From assembly GCA_044222225.1 (NCBI GenBank), contig JBGANR010000002.1:192908-256907 (forward strand): DNA of 64,000 bases. Reading direction: 5' to 3'. Numbering within the stretch: position 1 is the first letter of the stretch; each line of letters begins with the position of its first letter. Position numbers and translations under genes: made by a program. Of the stretch, positions 43,470 through 52,661 are shown piece by piece. The notes below the pieces were generated by a model. The model was not told the origin of the DNA and did not search any database. It saw only the letters and a list, made by a program, of their open reading frames with translations. The DNA comes from JBGANR01 sp044222225 (GTDB taxonomy: Bacteria > Actinomycetota > Actinomycetes > Mycobacteriales > Mycobacteriaceae).

Positions 43470-44186
43470 ATGAGCGACTCTCCACGATCCGGCGGGCGTC
43501 GGAAGCTTGCGATCGCACTCGTCGTCCTCGTCGTGCTCGGCGGTGTCGCCTACTTCGTCGGACCGTGGATCTACGCGAAGTTCATCGCGGAGGACGACGC
43601 CCCCGCGGCCGCCATTCAGACGTCCGGTGCGGCACCCGCGAGCGGTCCGGTCGACGGCGCGTGGGCGGTCGTACCGGGCGAAGGCTTGAACAAGACGGCG
43701 GCCGGCTACACCGTCAACGAGGTGCTGCGCGGTGAGAACGTGCGCGTCGTCGGTCGCACATCGAGCGTCGCCGGTGAGGCGACGGTCGCCGGCGGATCGC
43801 TGACGGCCGCGACCTTCACGGTGACCGTCGGCGACATCACCACCGACTCGTCGCAGCGCGACGCGCAGTTCCGCAGCCCGATGATCCTCGACACGACGGC
43901 GCACCCGACCGCGACCTTCGCCGTGGCGAGCCCGGTCGACGTCTCCGGTCTGCCGACCGACGGCACGTCGGGCACCGTGACGGTGACCGGTGACCTGACC
44001 GTCAAGGGCACGACGAAGCGGGTGACGGTCCCGCTCAAGGTGCTCCGCACCGGCACCGAGGTCGTCGTCGAGGCCACGGTCCCCGTCCGCTGGACCGACT
44101 ACGGCGTCACGGCCCCGTCGCTGGGCTTCGTCACGGTCGAGGACACGGGCGAGATCAACCTGCTCGCAGTGCTGCAGCGACGCTGA
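43470..44186 (+). CDS. YceI-family protein with N-terminal membrane anchor
   Basis: A 238-residue protein. One membrane helix ('LAIALVVLVVLGGVAYFVGPWIY') is followed by a linker and a YceI lipocalin-like barrel: 'GAWAVVPGEGLNKTAAGYTVNEVL', 'DSSQRDAQFRSPMILDTTAHPTATFAV', 'VTGDLTVKGTTKRVTVPLKV'. YceI proteins bind isoprenoid-type lipids; an extracytoplasmic lipid-binding role is likely. TAGTGT lies 6 nt before the ATG (43458-43463). Convergent with the flavoprotein gene downstream, with a gap of 25 bp. Confidence 0.9.
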   Translation: MSDSPRSGGRRKLAIALVVLVVLGGVAYFVGPWIYAKFIAEDDAPAAAIQTSGAAPASGPVDGAWAVVPGEGLNKTAAGYTVNEVLRGENVRVVGRTSSVAGEATVAGGSLTAATFTVTVGDITTDSSQRDAQFRSPMILDTTAHPTATFAVASPVDVSGLPTDGTSGTVTVTGDLTVKGTTKRVTVPLKVLRTGTEVVVEATVPVRWTDYGVTAPSLGFVTVEDTGEINLLAVLQRR

Positions 44187-44211
44187 TCTCGGGGTTCGGC
44201 GAGTCTCGGGT

Positions 44212-45816
44212 TCAGACGAGCACCCCCGGGTTGAGCAGTCCGCCCGGGTCCAGCGTCGCCTTGACGGCGGCGAGGGAGGCGCCGAACAGCTCCGGACGCT
44301 GTCGGCGGTACCAGGGCATGTGGTCGCGGCCCACGGCGTGATGATGGGTGATGGTGCCGCCGTGCCGCGCGATCGCCTCGGAGACGGCGGCCTTGATCTC
44401 GTCCCACTGGGCGAGTGTCGAGCCCCATCGACCGGGCGCATAGACGCCGTAGTAGGGCGCGGGACCGTCGGGATAGACGTGGGTGAAGCGGCAGGTGACG
44501 ACGCCGCCCGTGCCGCAGACCCGCATGATCGCGTCCTGCGCCGCCGCGGTGACCTCGCGGTGCAGTTCGGGGAACCGATCCCAGGTGCAGGCGGTCTCGA
44601 AGGTCTCGGCGATCATCGAGCGGCGGGCGAGGGCGTCGCGCTGGTACGGCATCCGCAGGAACGCCGAGCGCCACTGCGTCGACGAGTCGGGGGTCGCCGT
44701 GGCAGCCGATGTGCCGGCCGCGGTCCGCTCGGCGTCCCGGCTCCGGCGGGACAGCACGAGTCCGCCGTGGTCGGCGGCGATCTCGACGGCCCGGTCGAGC
44801 AGGGTGCCGACGGGGTGGTCGGCCGACTCGAAAGCGACGACGAGCAAGCCGCCGCGGGTGGACGTCCCCGTGTTGATGAAGGCCTCCGCCGGGTCGAGCA
44901 GGCGACAGTTCGACGGGTGCAGCCCCGACTGGGCCAGCGCGCGCGTCGCGTCGACGGCGCGGCTGTAGTCGTCGAAGGCGATCGACGCGGTCTGCTGCCG
45001 GCGCGGCCGGTCCTGCAGCCGCATCCACGCCTCGGTGATGACGCCGAGGGCGCCCTCGGAGCCGAGGAACATCCGGTCCGGCGACGGCCCGGCCCCGGAT
45101 CCGGGCAGGCGACGTGACTCCACGACGCCCGAGGGTGTGACGACGCGCAGTGATTCCGTGAGGTCGTCGATGTGGGTGTACAGGGTGGCGAAGTGGCCGC
45201 CGGCGCGCGTCGCCAGCCAGCCGCCGAGCGTGGAGTGCGAGAAGGACTGCGGGTAATGCCGCAGGGTGAGGCCGTGCGGGCGGAGCCGTCGTTCCAGGTC
45301 GGGGCCCAGCACGCCGGCCTCGATCCGGGCCGCGCGGCTGACCCGGTCGATCTCCCGCACCGAGTTCATCGCCGTGAGATCGAGCGTCACACACGGGCCG
45401 TCGAATCTCGGTTCGATGCCGCCGACCACCGAACTGCCGCCGCCGTAGGGCACCACGGACGTCCCGGCCCCGGCGCACCAGTCGAGCAGATCGACGACGT
45501 CCCGCTCCGTCCGCGGCCGGGCGATGAGGTCCGGGACGTGGTCGATCCGTCCCTCGAGGTTGCGGACGACGTCCCGGTACGCCTTGCCACGCGCGTGTCC
45601 GAGCCGGTCGACGACGTCGTCGCTGCACAGCGAGGCGAGCGCCGCGGGTGCCGTCAGTCGCGCCGGAGCCACGCCCAGTGCGCGCGGATCGGGCGGGCCG
45701 TGGTCGGTGAAGTCGTGGCCGGGCGCCAAAGCGCCCACCCGATCGACCAGCGACGTCGCCTCGGCGTCCGTCAAGGCCTGCTCGACGTCGCCCCAGCCCC
45801 ACCATGATCGTGTCAT
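44212..45816 (-). CDS. FAD-linked oxidase, alkyl-DHAP synthase-like
   Basis: A 534-residue flavoprotein of the VAO/PCMH class. The FAD-binding part has 'VVPYGGGSSVVGGIEP' and 'LTLRHYPQSFSHSTLGGWLATRAGGHFATLYTHIDDL'. The C-terminal cap has 'RPELFGASLAAVKATLDPGGLLNPGVLV'. The His-rich loop 'GTITHHHAVGRDHMPWY' is typical of alkyldihydroxyacetone-phosphate synthase and its bacterial relatives (AgpS in mycobacteria). It may oxidise a D-hydroxyacid or make an ether-lipid-like bond; I cannot tell which. Start ATG with a GGGG ribosome site 5 nt upstream. Divergent from the CobW gene. Confidence 0.87.
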   Translation of the reverse strand: MTRSWWGWGDVEQALTDAEATSLVDRVGALAPGHDFTDHGPPDPRALGVAPARLTAPAALASLCSDDVVDRLGHARGKAYRDVVRNLEGRIDHVPDLIARPRTERDVVDLLDWCAGAGTSVVPYGGGSSVVGGIEPRFDGPCVTLDLTAMNSVREIDRVSRAARIEAGVLGPDLERRLRPHGLTLRHYPQSFSHSTLGGWLATRAGGHFATLYTHIDDLTESLRVVTPSGVVESRRLPGSGAGPSPDRMFLGSEGALGVITEAWMRLQDRPRRQQTASIAFDDYSRAVDATRALAQSGLHPSNCRLLDPAEAFINTGTSTRGGLLVVAFESADHPVGTLLDRAVEIAADHGGLVLSRRSRDAERTAAGTSAATATPDSSTQWRSAFLRMPYQRDALARRSMIAETFETACTWDRFPELHREVTAAAQDAIMRVCGTGGVVTCRFTHVYPDGPAPYYGVYAPGRWGSTLAQWDEIKAAVSEAIARHGGTITHHHAVGRDHMPWYRRQRPELFGASLAAVKATLDPGGLLNPGVLV

Positions 45817-45924
45817 CTCGTCCCCCTCGTGGTTCTGTCGGTGATGCTGGCACAGGCCTCTGACAGAATCGGCCGGATCGCGCCGCTCGTCCTTCGCGCC
45901 GATACGGCCGTTAGTCTCGACGCC

Positions 45925-45975
45925 GTGAACGACGGACGAACGCAAGCCCGCGCCGGCCGGCGCGGTGCCCGCTGA
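45925..45975 (+). CDS. Upstream ORF of 16 codons, coupled to the CobW-family gene
   Basis: GTG at 45925-45927, peptide MNDGRTQARAGRRGAR, stop TGA at 45973-45975 sharing its last base with the CobW ATG (TGATG). TAGTCT (45912-45917) lies exactly 7 nt before the GTG, so this is the expected 5' end of a leaderless mRNA. The CobW ATG lacks a strong ribosome site of its own, so reinitiation after this ORF is likely. The Arg-rich peptide might make translation sensitive to arginine supply. Confidence 0.5.
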   Translation: MNDGRTQARAGRRGAR

Positions 45976-46988
45976 TGGCCTCGGCACGCGCGATCCCGGT
46001 CATCGCACTCACCGGCTATCTCGGCGCGGGCAAGACGAGCCTGCTCAACCACGTCCTGCGCACTCCGGACGCGCGGATCGGGGTCGTCATCAACGACTTC
46101 GGCGAGATCAACGTCGACGCCGCGCTCATCGAGGGGCAGATCGACGAGCCCGCCTCGATCGCCGGCGGCTGCATCTGCTGTCTGCCCGACGACGGCGGGC
46201 TCGACGACGCACTCGCACGGCTCGCCGCGTCGGAGCTCGACCTCGACGTGATCGTCGTCGAGGCCAGCGGGCTCGCCGACCCGGTGGCGCTCAGCCGCGT
46301 CGTCGGGTTCACGGGCGTCTCCGGCGTGCGGCCGGGCGGGGTGGTCGACGTCGTCGACGCCGTGGCCCATTTCGACACCGTCGATCGAGACGATCTGCCG
46401 CCGCTGCGTTATCAGGCCGCGTCGCTGGTCGTGGTCAACAAGCTCGACCGCGTGGCCGCCGAGGAGCGCGACGCCGTCGTCGAACGGGTCGCGGCGCGGG
46501 TCCGCGAGCTCAATCCGCGGGCGCACGTCGTCGGCGCCGTCGGCGGCCGGATCGATCCCGCATTGCTGTTCGACGTCGCCGAGCGCCCCGAACCCGCGGG
46601 CCAGCTGTCGCTGCGCGACCTGCTGCTCGACTCCGTTCGCGACGCCCACCCGCACGATCACCGCCACGCCGATTCGGTGACCGTCACCGGCGACGGGGAG
46701 GTCGATCCTGGGCTGCTGGCCGACCTGCTGGAACAGCCGCCGGCCGGCGTCTACCGGCTCAAGGGCGTCGTGCGGTTGCGCGGCAGGCCGCACGTCGTCA
46801 ACGTCGTCGGCGATCACGTCCACATCGCCGCCGGGCGTCGGGCGGCGGGGGAGAACCACCTCGTGGCGATCGGCGCGCACCTCGATGTCGACGCCGTCCG
46901 CGGACGCATGGCCGCGGCGATCGAACCGATCACCGCGTCCTTGTCGCCGGCCCGGTACCGCCGGATCCGGCGCTATACGCAGGCCTGA
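45975..46988 (+). CDS. CobW/COG0523-family metal-chaperone GTPase
   Basis: A 337-residue G3E GTPase. Walker A is 'ALTGYLGAGKTSLLNHVL'. The signature metal-binding C-x-C-C is in 'IAGGCICCLPDDGGLDDAL'. 'DVIVVEASGLADPVAL' and 'SLVVVNKLDRV' complete the G domain, and 'AGVYRLKGVVRLRGRPHVVNVVG' is the CobW C-terminal domain. A His-rich patch ('DAHPHDHRHADSVTV') between the domains suggests zinc or cobalt handling. The metal cannot be decided from sequence and no Zur site was evident. Start ATG overlaps the stop of the 16-codon upstream ORF. Its end is 2 bp from the convergent aldolase gene. Confidence 0.9.
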   Translation: MASARAIPVIALTGYLGAGKTSLLNHVLRTPDARIGVVINDFGEINVDAALIEGQIDEPASIAGGCICCLPDDGGLDDALARLAASELDLDVIVVEASGLADPVALSRVVGFTGVSGVRPGGVVDVVDAVAHFDTVDRDDLPPLRYQAASLVVVNKLDRVAAEERDAVVERVAARVRELNPRAHVVGAVGGRIDPALLFDVAERPEPAGQLSLRDLLLDSVRDAHPHDHRHADSVTVTGDGEVDPGLLADLLEQPPAGVYRLKGVVRLRGRPHVVNVVGDHVHIAAGRRAAGENHLVAIGAHLDVDAVRGRMAAAIEPITASLSPARYRRIRRYTQA

Positions 46989-46990
46989 AG

Positions 46991-47812
46991 TCAGTCGAAC
47001 ACGTCCGGCTGTGTGGCGACGATCTGCTCCCACATCGGCCGGAACTGGAACCAACCCGTGGTGTCGCTGCCGACCTGGGTGTGAGTGAGCTTCGCCGTCT
47101 CGTGGTCGATCTTCTGCGGCGTGCCGGCCGCCATCGCCACGAGTTGCGCCTGGCACGAGCGTTCCATCGTGACGAACCACCACGCCGCCGACGAGACCGA
47201 GCCGCCGATGGTGATGAGCCCGTGGTTCTTGAGGATCGCGGCCTTGTAGTCGCCGATCGCCGCGGCGACGCGCTTGCCCTCGACGAACTCGTTGACCACG
47301 CCGCGGTAGTCGTCGTAGACGCCGTGGTCCTCGTAGAACGCGCAGGCGTCCTGGGTCAGCGGATCGAGCGGGATGCCGAGGGTGGAGAACGCCTTGCCGT
47401 ACAGCGAGTGCGCATGCGCGGCGGCCACGGCGTCCGGACGTGCGGCGTGGACCTGCGCGTGGATGACGAATGCCGCCTTGTTGACCGGCCGCCGGCCGTG
47501 CACGACGACGCCGTTGTGGTCGACGCAGATGAGATCGGAGACACGGATCCGGTTGAAGCTCATGCCGAACGGATTGACCCAGAAGAGATCAGGATCAGCC
47601 GGATCACGCGCGGTGATGTGCCCGGCAACGCCCTCGGAGAAGCCGCACTTGCCGAAGACGCGGAACGCGACGGCCAGGTCGCGCTTGCGCCGCTCGCGCT
47701 CCTCGTCGACCGACAGTCCCATCGGCGGCAGCGGCAGATCGCAGTCGTCCGGGATCGGCCCGAGCGCTCCCTCGATCAGCGCGCGGATCTCCGGCGGAAT
47801 GGTTGTGGACAT
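46991..47812 (-). CDS. Class II aldolase/adducin family protein
   Basis: A 273-residue protein. The aldolase II motifs are 'CGFSEGVAGHITARDPADPDLFWVNPFGMSFNRI', 'AAFVIHAQVHAARPDAVAAAHAHSLYGKAF' (metal-binding His residues) and 'AAILKNHGLITIGGSV' (third metal ligand). It could cleave a phosphorylated or free sugar acid; many actinobacterial members of this length have no assigned substrate. Ribosome site GGGAGG is 6 nt before the ATG. It lies 117 bp from tRNA-Leu on the same strand, with a strong terminator in between. Confidence 0.9.
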   Translation of the reverse strand: MSTTIPPEIRALIEGALGPIPDDCDLPLPPMGLSVDEERERRKRDLAVAFRVFGKCGFSEGVAGHITARDPADPDLFWVNPFGMSFNRIRVSDLICVDHNGVVVHGRRPVNKAAFVIHAQVHAARPDAVAAAHAHSLYGKAFSTLGIPLDPLTQDACAFYEDHGVYDDYRGVVNEFVEGKRVAAAIGDYKAAILKNHGLITIGGSVSSAAWWFVTMERSCQAQLVAMAAGTPQKIDHETAKLTHTQVGSDTTGWFQFRPMWEQIVATQPDVFD

Positions 47813-47884
47813 GGTGGGCCTCCCGAATCCGATGGCGACGTCAGGTTCAGGATGCCTCCGCCCGGCGTGATATGGGCGGAAATG

Positions 47885-47922
47885 CGAAAGGCCCCTCCTT
47901 CCGAAGAAGCAGGGGCCTTTCG
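47885..47922 (-). terminator. Rho-independent terminator of tRNA-Leu
   Basis: A perfect 12-bp inverted repeat (CGAAAGGCCCCT / AGGGGCCTTTCG) with a 14-nt loop, 7 nt past the tRNA 3' end. The second arm carries CCTTTCG, followed by CATTTCC. This is the most canonical terminator in the window. Confidence 0.9.
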
Positions 47923-47929
47923 TTCTGCG

Positions 47930-48015
47930 TGCGCGGAGGGGGACTTGAACCCCCACGTCCATTAGTAGGACACTAGCACCTCAAGCTAGCGCGTCTGCCA
48001 TTCCGCCACCCGCGC
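47930..48015 (-). tRNA. tRNA-Leu (anticodon GAG)
   Basis: 86 nt on the minus strand. The acceptor stem GCGCGGG pairs with TCCGCGC, with discriminator A; CCA is not encoded. The anticodon stem-loop is CTAGC-TTGAGGT-GCTAG, giving anticodon GAG for CUC/CUU codons. A long variable arm, as in class II leucine tRNAs, precedes the T arm GGGGG-TTCAAGT-CCCCC. Confidence 0.95.
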
Positions 48016-48043
48016 AGGTGACGCTCTCGCGTTGCGGTGAGTA

Positions 48044-48072
48044 ACGTTAGTACACCCGTGGCGGCTGCCCAA
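48044..48072 (-). promoter_or_regulatory. Promoter candidate of tRNA-Leu
   Basis: On the minus strand TTGGGC (48067-48072) and TAACGT (48044-48049) are separated by 17 bp, 28 nt before the mature tRNA 5' end. The -10 fits TANNNT and the -35 matches TTG at its first three positions. Confidence 0.5.
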
Positions 48073-48155
48073 ATCCGCAGGTCGGAGGGCTCTTCGCGAC
48101 CCGGATCGAGACTCCTCGGCGCGCTCCTGTCGGTGGCCGGTGCTAGGAATGGGTC

Positions 48156-49490
48156 ATGTCCTCCCAGCCCCGCGCCGTCGACGAGGTCGTCGACATCGTC
48201 AGCCGTCTCATCCGTTTCGACACGTCCAACACCGGCGACCCGGCGACGACAAAAGGGGAGGCGGAGTGCGCGCGCTGGGTGCAGGCGCAGCTCGAGGAGG
48301 TCGGCTACGAGACCACGTACGTCGAATCCGGCATGCCCGGACGCGGCAACGTCTTCGCGACGCTGCCGGGCGCCGACCGCGCCCGCGGGCGGCTCCTGCT
48401 GCACACCCACCTCGACGTGGTGCCGGCCCAGGCCGAGGACTGGAGCGTGCACCCGTTCTCCGGAGCGGTGAAGGACGGCTACGTCTGGGGTCGCGGCGCC
48501 GTCGACATGAAGGACATGGTCGGCATGGCGATCGCGCTGGCGCGGCAGTTCAAGCGCGAGGGCACGGTGCCGCCGCGCGACATCGTCTTCGCCTTCCTCG
48601 CGGACGAGGAGAACGGCGGTCGCTGGGGTTCGCAGTGGCTCGTCGAACATCGCGTCGATCTGTTCGAGGGCATCACCGAGGCGATCGGCGAGGTCGGCGG
48701 CTTCTCCCTCACCGTCGACCGGCCGGACGGCACGACGCGCCGGCTGTACGTCGTGGAGACGGCCGAGAAGGGGCTCGGCTGGATGCGGCTGACCGCGACG
48801 GCCAAGCCCGGTCACGGCTCGTTCCTGCACGAGGACAACGCGGTGACGATCCTCGCCGAGGCCGTCGCGCGGCTGGGCCGGCACCAGTTCCCGCTGGTGG
48901 AGACCGAATCGGTATCGCAACTGTTGGCCGCGGTCCGCGAGGAGACCGGCTGGGATCTCTCGTTCGACACCCCGGACGTCGACACCGCGCTGTTCAAGCT
49001 GGGCAGCATCGCGCGGATCATCGGCGCGACGTTCCGCGACACCGCCAACCCGACGATGCTCGACGCCGGCTACAAGGCGAACGTCATCCCGCAGCAGGCC
49101 ACGGCCGTCGTCGACTGCCGGGTGCTGCCCGGACGGCAGGCCGAGTTCGAGCGCACCGTCGACGAGCTCATCGGGCCGCATGTGACGCGGGAGTGGATCA
49201 CGAAGCTCGACAGCTACGAGACCACGTTCGACGGCCGCCTGGTCGATGTCATGAACGACGCGATCGTCGCGCACGACCCGGACGGCCGCACCGTGCCGTA
49301 CATGCTGTCCGGCGGTACCGACGCCAAGGCCTTCGCCAAGCTCGGCATCCGCTGCTTCGGTTTCGCGCCGCTGAAGCTGCCGGTCGACCTCGACTTCGCG
49401 GCACTGTTCCACGGCGTCGACGAGCGGGTGCCCACCGATGCGCTCATCTTTGGTACACAAGTGCTCGACGACGTCCTCCGCAACTGCTGA
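48156..49490 (+). CDS. M20-family metallopeptidase (Rv2141c-like)
   Basis: A 444-residue zinc-dependent dipeptidase or deacylase. Metal ligands lie in '[17 protein letters not shown]' (His, Asp), '[24 protein letters not shown]' (bridging Asp), '[15 protein letters not shown]' (catalytic Glu pair) and '[10 protein letters not shown]' (C-terminal His). The lid domain has '[25 protein letters not shown]'. It acts in the cytosol on a peptide or N-acyl amino acid, substrate unknown. AGGAA lies 6 nt before the ATG. It is followed after 11 bp by the YbhB gene; this pair is conserved in mycobacteria. Confidence 0.92.
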   Translation: MSSQPRAVDEVVDIVSRLIRFDTSNTGDPATTKGEAECARWVQAQLEEVGYETTYVESGMPGRGNVFATLPGADRARGRLLLHTHLDVVPAQAEDWSVHPFSGAVKDGYVWGRGAVDMKDMVGMAIALARQFKREGTVPPRDIVFAFLADEENGGRWGSQWLVEHRVDLFEGITEAIGEVGGFSLTVDRPDGTTRRLYVVETAEKGLGWMRLTATAKPGHGSFLHEDNAVTILAEAVARLGRHQFPLVETESVSQLLAAVREETGWDLSFDTPDVDTALFKLGSIARIIGATFRDTANPTMLDAGYKANVIPQQATAVVDCRVLPGRQAEFERTVDELIGPHVTREWITKLDSYETTFDGRLVDVMNDAIVAHDPDGRTVPYMLSGGTDAKAFAKLGIRCFGFAPLKLPVDLDFAALFHGVDERVPTDALIFGTQVLDDVLRNC

Positions 49491-49501
49491 CGGGAGCCCC
49501 G

Positions 49502-50029
49502 ATGTCCTACAACCCCTATGCCGCTCTGCCCGACCTGCCGTCGCTGACGGTGACGTCGGAGTCCTTCGCCGACGGCGGCCCGTTCGCGACGCCGCAGGTC
49601 AGCGGCATCTTCGGCGCCGGCGGCGAGGACGTCTCGCCGCAGCTGAGCTGGTCGGCCGGCCCCGAGGGCACGCAGACCTACGCCGTCTCGGTCTACGATC
49701 CGGACGCGCCGACCGCATCGGGCTTCTGGCACTGGGCCGTCTTCAACATTCCGGCGTCCGTGACCAGCCTCGATGCGGGCGCCGGCTCCGGCGAGCCTGG
49801 CGCGCTGCCCGAGGGCGCGGTGACGCTCCGCAACGACGGCGGCCTGGCGCGTTACCTCGGCTCGGCTCCGCCGGCCGGTCACGGCCCGCACCGCTACTTC
49901 GTGGCCGTGCACGCCGTCGGCGCGGTCCTCGACATCGACCCGTCGGCGTCGCCCGCGTTCCTCGGCTTCAACCTGTTCGGCGCCGCGATCGCCCGGGGCG
50001 TCGTCCACGGAACCTACGAGCAGAACTGA
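49502..50029 (+). CDS. YbhB/YbcL family (PEBP / Raf-kinase-inhibitor-like) protein
   Basis: A 175-residue PEBP-fold protein matching Rv2140c in position and sequence. The anion-binding site is visible in '[30 protein letters not shown]' (D-P-D-A-P, G-x-W-H-W) and '[18 protein letters not shown]'. The family binds phospholipid head groups or nucleotides; the bacterial role is not settled. No signal peptide. GGGAG lies 5 nt before the ATG. The bidirectional hairpin 50037-50062 ends its transcript. Confidence 0.92.
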   Translation: MSYNPYAALPDLPSLTVTSESFADGGPFATPQVSGIFGAGGEDVSPQLSWSAGPEGTQTYAVSVYDPDAPTASGFWHWAVFNIPASVTSLDAGAGSGEPGALPEGAVTLRNDGGLARYLGSAPPAGHGPHRYFVAVHAVGAVLDIDPSASPAFLGFNLFGAAIARGVVHGTYEQN

Positions 50030-50036
50030 CCGGCCA

Positions 50037-50062
50037 GGCCGCCCGCAGGAGTGCGGGCGGCC
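50037..50062. terminator. Bidirectional terminator hairpin between ybhB and pyrD
   Basis: An 11-bp perfect inverted repeat (GGCCGCCCGCA / TGCGGGCGGCC) with a GGAG loop, 8 nt past the YbhB stop and 8 nt before the pyrD stop on the other strand. Confidence 0.8.
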
Positions 50063-50069
50063 CCGGGAT

Positions 50070-51245
50070 TCAGCGCAACGCCGACCCGACGGCCTCGGCC
50101 AGCGACGAATACCCCGCCGCGCTCACGCGCTCGGCGAGTCCCTCATGGATGTCGCGCGCCCACATCGGACCGCCGTAGATGAAGCCGGTGTAGCCCTGCA
50201 GCAGGGTGGCGCCGTTGACGATCCGTTCCCAGGCCTGGTCGGCGGTCTCGATGCCGCCGACGGAGACGAGGACGAGCCGGTCGCCGACGCGCAGGCGGAG
50301 CCGCCGAAGCACGGCGAGTGAACGGTCGGCGACGGGGGGACCGGAGACGCCGCCGGCTCCCAGTGCGTCGACCTCCGCGGCGGGCGTCGCGAGGCCGCCG
50401 CGGCTGATCGTCGTGTTCGTCGCGACGATGCCCGCGAGGCCGAGCTCGACGGCCAGATCGGCGACCGCGTCGACGTCCTCGTCGGAGAGATCGGGTGCGA
50501 TCTTGACCAGCAGCGGCACCGTGACGACGTCGCGGACCGCTGTGAGCAGCGGTCGCAGCGACTCGACGGCCTGCAGGTCGCGCAGCCCCGGGGTGTTGGG
50601 GGAGCTGACGTTGACGACGAGGAAGTCCGCGAGCGGCCCGACGAGCCGGGCGCTCGCGACGTAGTCGGCCGCGGCGTCTTCGGCCGCCACCACCTTCGTC
50701 TTGCCGATGTTGGCGCCGATCGGCACCCCGACGGCCGACGCCCGGCGACGCCGCAGCCGCTCGGCCGCGTCGGCGGCACCCCGGTTGTTGAAGCCCATCC
50801 GGTTGAGCAGCGCACGATCGCTCGGCAGCCGGAACAGCCGCGGCTGCGGGTTGCCCGGCTGCGCCTGCGCGGTGACCGTGCCGACCTCGGCGTAGCCGAA
50901 GCCCAGCGCACCCCAGGCGTCGATGCACTCGGCGTTCTTGTCGAAACCCGCGGCGAGCCCCAGCGGAGCGGGGAAGTCGACGCCGAAGGCCGTGACGGCG
51001 ATCCGCGGGTCGCGCCGCGCGAACATCGCGCCGACGGTCCGGCGAACCGGTGCCACGCGCCCGAGCCCGCGGATGGCGCGAGACATGACGTGGTGGATGC
51101 GCTCGGCCGGAACGCGGAAGAGCACCGTCGTCAGGACGAACCGGTAGACGGCCGCCTCGACGCGCCGCCACACCCCGTTCGCCGCGCTAGCCGCCGAGCG
51201 ACCCCGCGCCGTCGGCCGCCTCGCCCCGTGCCCGGTCGTTCCCAT
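50070..51245 (-). CDS. pyrD: Dihydroorotate dehydrogenase (class 2)
   Basis: A 391-residue membrane-associated quinone-dependent enzyme of pyrimidine synthesis. It has the class 2 N-terminal helix and '[48 protein letters not shown]'. FMN and active-site segments are 'NRMGFNNRG', '[16 protein letters not shown]' (catalytic Ser), 'KIAPDLSD', '[11 protein letters not shown]' and '[17 protein letters not shown]'. I chose the ATG at 51245 because of a strong GGAGAGG 6 nt upstream; this overlaps the preceding DUF5703 gene by 59 bp. A GTG at 51173 would avoid the overlap but has no good ribosome site. Confidence 0.95.
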   Translation of the reverse strand: MGTTGHGARRPTARGRSAASAANGVWRRVEAAVYRFVLTTVLFRVPAERIHHVMSRAIRGLGRVAPVRRTVGAMFARRDPRIAVTAFGVDFPAPLGLAAGFDKNAECIDAWGALGFGYAEVGTVTAQAQPGNPQPRLFRLPSDRALLNRMGFNNRGAADAAERLRRRRASAVGVPIGANIGKTKVVAAEDAAADYVASARLVGPLADFLVVNVSSPNTPGLRDLQAVESLRPLLTAVRDVVTVPLLVKIAPDLSDEDVDAVADLAVELGLAGIVATNTTISRGGLATPAAEVDALGAGGVSGPPVADRSLAVLRRLRLRVGDRLVLVSVGGIETADQAWERIVNGATLLQGYTGFIYGGPMWARDIHEGLAERVSAAGYSSLAEAVGSALR

Positions 51246-51480
51246 CGCCGTCCTCTCCGTCACCGCGCCGTTTCGGGCGCCGCAGCAGCACCTTCCGGCT
51301 GCCGTCGCTGTACAGGCGTACCCGGGAGAGCTCCCATCCGGCAAACTCCGCCTGGATCGACAGGCGCATCGACGCCGTCACCCGCGTCACGTCCTTCGGC
51401 AGCACGAGCGGCACGTAGTCGTAGCGCTCCGGCTCGGTCAGCCAGTGCGCCGGGGTGCGGCGGTCGCGGGCGCGCGTCAT
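51187..51480 (-). CDS. Small DUF5703-like protein (Rv2137c position)
   Basis: A 97-residue protein. The core '[51 protein letters not shown]' is a compact alpha/beta region conserved in actinobacteria at this locus. The tail is charged and Gly/Asp-rich. Function unknown. Its ATG shares a base with the lppL stop (TGATG) and its 3' end contains the pyrD start, so lppL, this gene and pyrD are one coupled operon. Confidence 0.75.
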   Translation of the reverse strand: MTRARDRRTPAHWLTEPERYDYVPLVLPKDVTRVTASMRLSIQAEFAGWELSRVRLYSDGSRKVLLRRPKRRGDGEDGDGNDRARGEAADGAGSLGG

Positions 51481-52553
51481 CAGCGGGTCGGGATCGCCTG
51501 GATGCCGCCGCCACGGGCCGAGGCGACGTAGACGGTGCCGGACGCCGCGTCGACGGCGATCGAATCGGGTTGGCGGACGGTGGGGAACCGCTTGCGCTCG
51601 ACGGCGAGTCCCGTGCCGACGTCGTAGCCGAGCAGCTCGTTCATCCCGCCGGCGGCGACCCACACGACGTCCGTCGCCGGATCGACGCCGAGCGCGTACG
51701 GGCCGGCGGGCACCGGCGCCGTCAGCGTGTTGGTCAGGGAGTTCGTGACGAAGCCGTAGAGCCGGCCGGCGCGGGTGTCGGTGACGAAGATCCGGCCGTG
51801 ACGATCGGCGACGGCGTTCGTCGCGCCGTCGCCGGCCCGCAGCTGCAGACCGACCTCGTCCTTGGCCGGATCGGCCGCGGCGACGAGGCTCTGCGCGCGG
51901 TCGACGGCGACGAGGTGCCCGTCCGGGTCGGCGACGAGCGCGTCGACGCGAACGAGGCCGCCGATGGTCTTCGTCACCGCGCCGGACGCGTCGAGCACGC
52001 GGATGCGGCCGTCCGCGCCCCCGACGGCCAGCCGCCCGTCGGGAAGCGAGGCCAGCGAGAGCGGCTCGGCGACGTCGAGCGTGCTCGCCTCGACGGTCGC
52101 GGCGTCGAGGCGGACGCGCCAGAGCGCCTGCTCACCGGCGAGCAGCAGCGTGCCGTCGACCACGGGGCCGAGGGCCGTCGCGGCTCCGGGCAGGGCGACG
52201 GCGGCCGGCGGCCGGGCCAGATCGGCGGTGGCGTAGACGAACAGCCGGCGCCGGTCGTTCGACAGCGCGGCGAGGCGGGTTCCGTCACCGCTGATCGCGA
52301 GCCCGCCGCCGGCGTCCGGTGCGTCGACGACGCGGCCGGCGGGCGGTGCCGTCACCAGGGGGGCTGCGAGCGGCGTCTGCGGCACGATCGTCGGGACGTT
52401 CGGGCGGTCCGCCTCGTCGGCGCCGCATCCGGCGAGCAGCGAGGCCGTGGCGACCGTGGCGAGAAGGACGGCGGCGACGCGCGGGAGCGACCGCCGGTCG
52501 CCGCGCCGGGACTTGCGGAATCGCCGGGCGTCGAGCCCGCGGGGTCGTGGCAT
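51480..52553 (-). CDS. lppL: Lipoprotein LppL-like, beta-propeller
   Basis: A 357-residue lipoprotein. The signal peptide has a basic N-terminus, a hydrophobic core and the lipobox LLAGC ('[14 protein letters not shown]'). The mature part consists of repeated blades of about 40 residues such as '[26 protein letters not shown]', '[25 protein letters not shown]' and '[21 protein letters not shown]', as in NHL/YVTN-type beta-propellers. Position matches Rv2138 (lppL). It probably sits on the outer face of the membrane as a binding protein. An ATG 9 nt further upstream (52562) is an equally possible start. First gene of lppL-DUF5703-pyrD. Confidence 0.85.
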   Translation of the reverse strand: MPRPRGLDARRFRKSRRGDRRSLPRVAAVLLATVATASLLAGCGADEADRPNVPTIVPQTPLAAPLVTAPPAGRVVDAPDAGGGLAISGDGTRLAALSNDRRRLFVYATADLARPPAAVALPGAATALGPVVDGTLLLAGEQALWRVRLDAATVEASTLDVAEPLSLASLPDGRLAVGGADGRIRVLDASGAVTKTIGGLVRVDALVADPDGHLVAVDRAQSLVAAADPAKDEVGLQLRAGDGATNAVADRHGRIFVTDTRAGRLYGFVTNSLTNTLTAPVPAGPYALGVDPATDVVWVAAGGMNELLGYDVGTGLAVERKRFPTVRQPDSIAVDAASGTVYVASARGGGIQAIPTR

Positions 52554-52661
52554 GGTGTCCATCTTGCCGTCGGAGCCCGCCGGCCCGGCACGGGCCCGCC
52601 GGTTGCGTCGCCGCAGGCGACCACGGGCCGGGGACAGGTCCCGTCGGTAGCATTTGCGGCC

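Noticed and set aside
45816..45924. Zur-type operator searched for in the gap before the CobW gene.
   Set aside because: No AT-rich palindrome of the Zur type is present in the gap.
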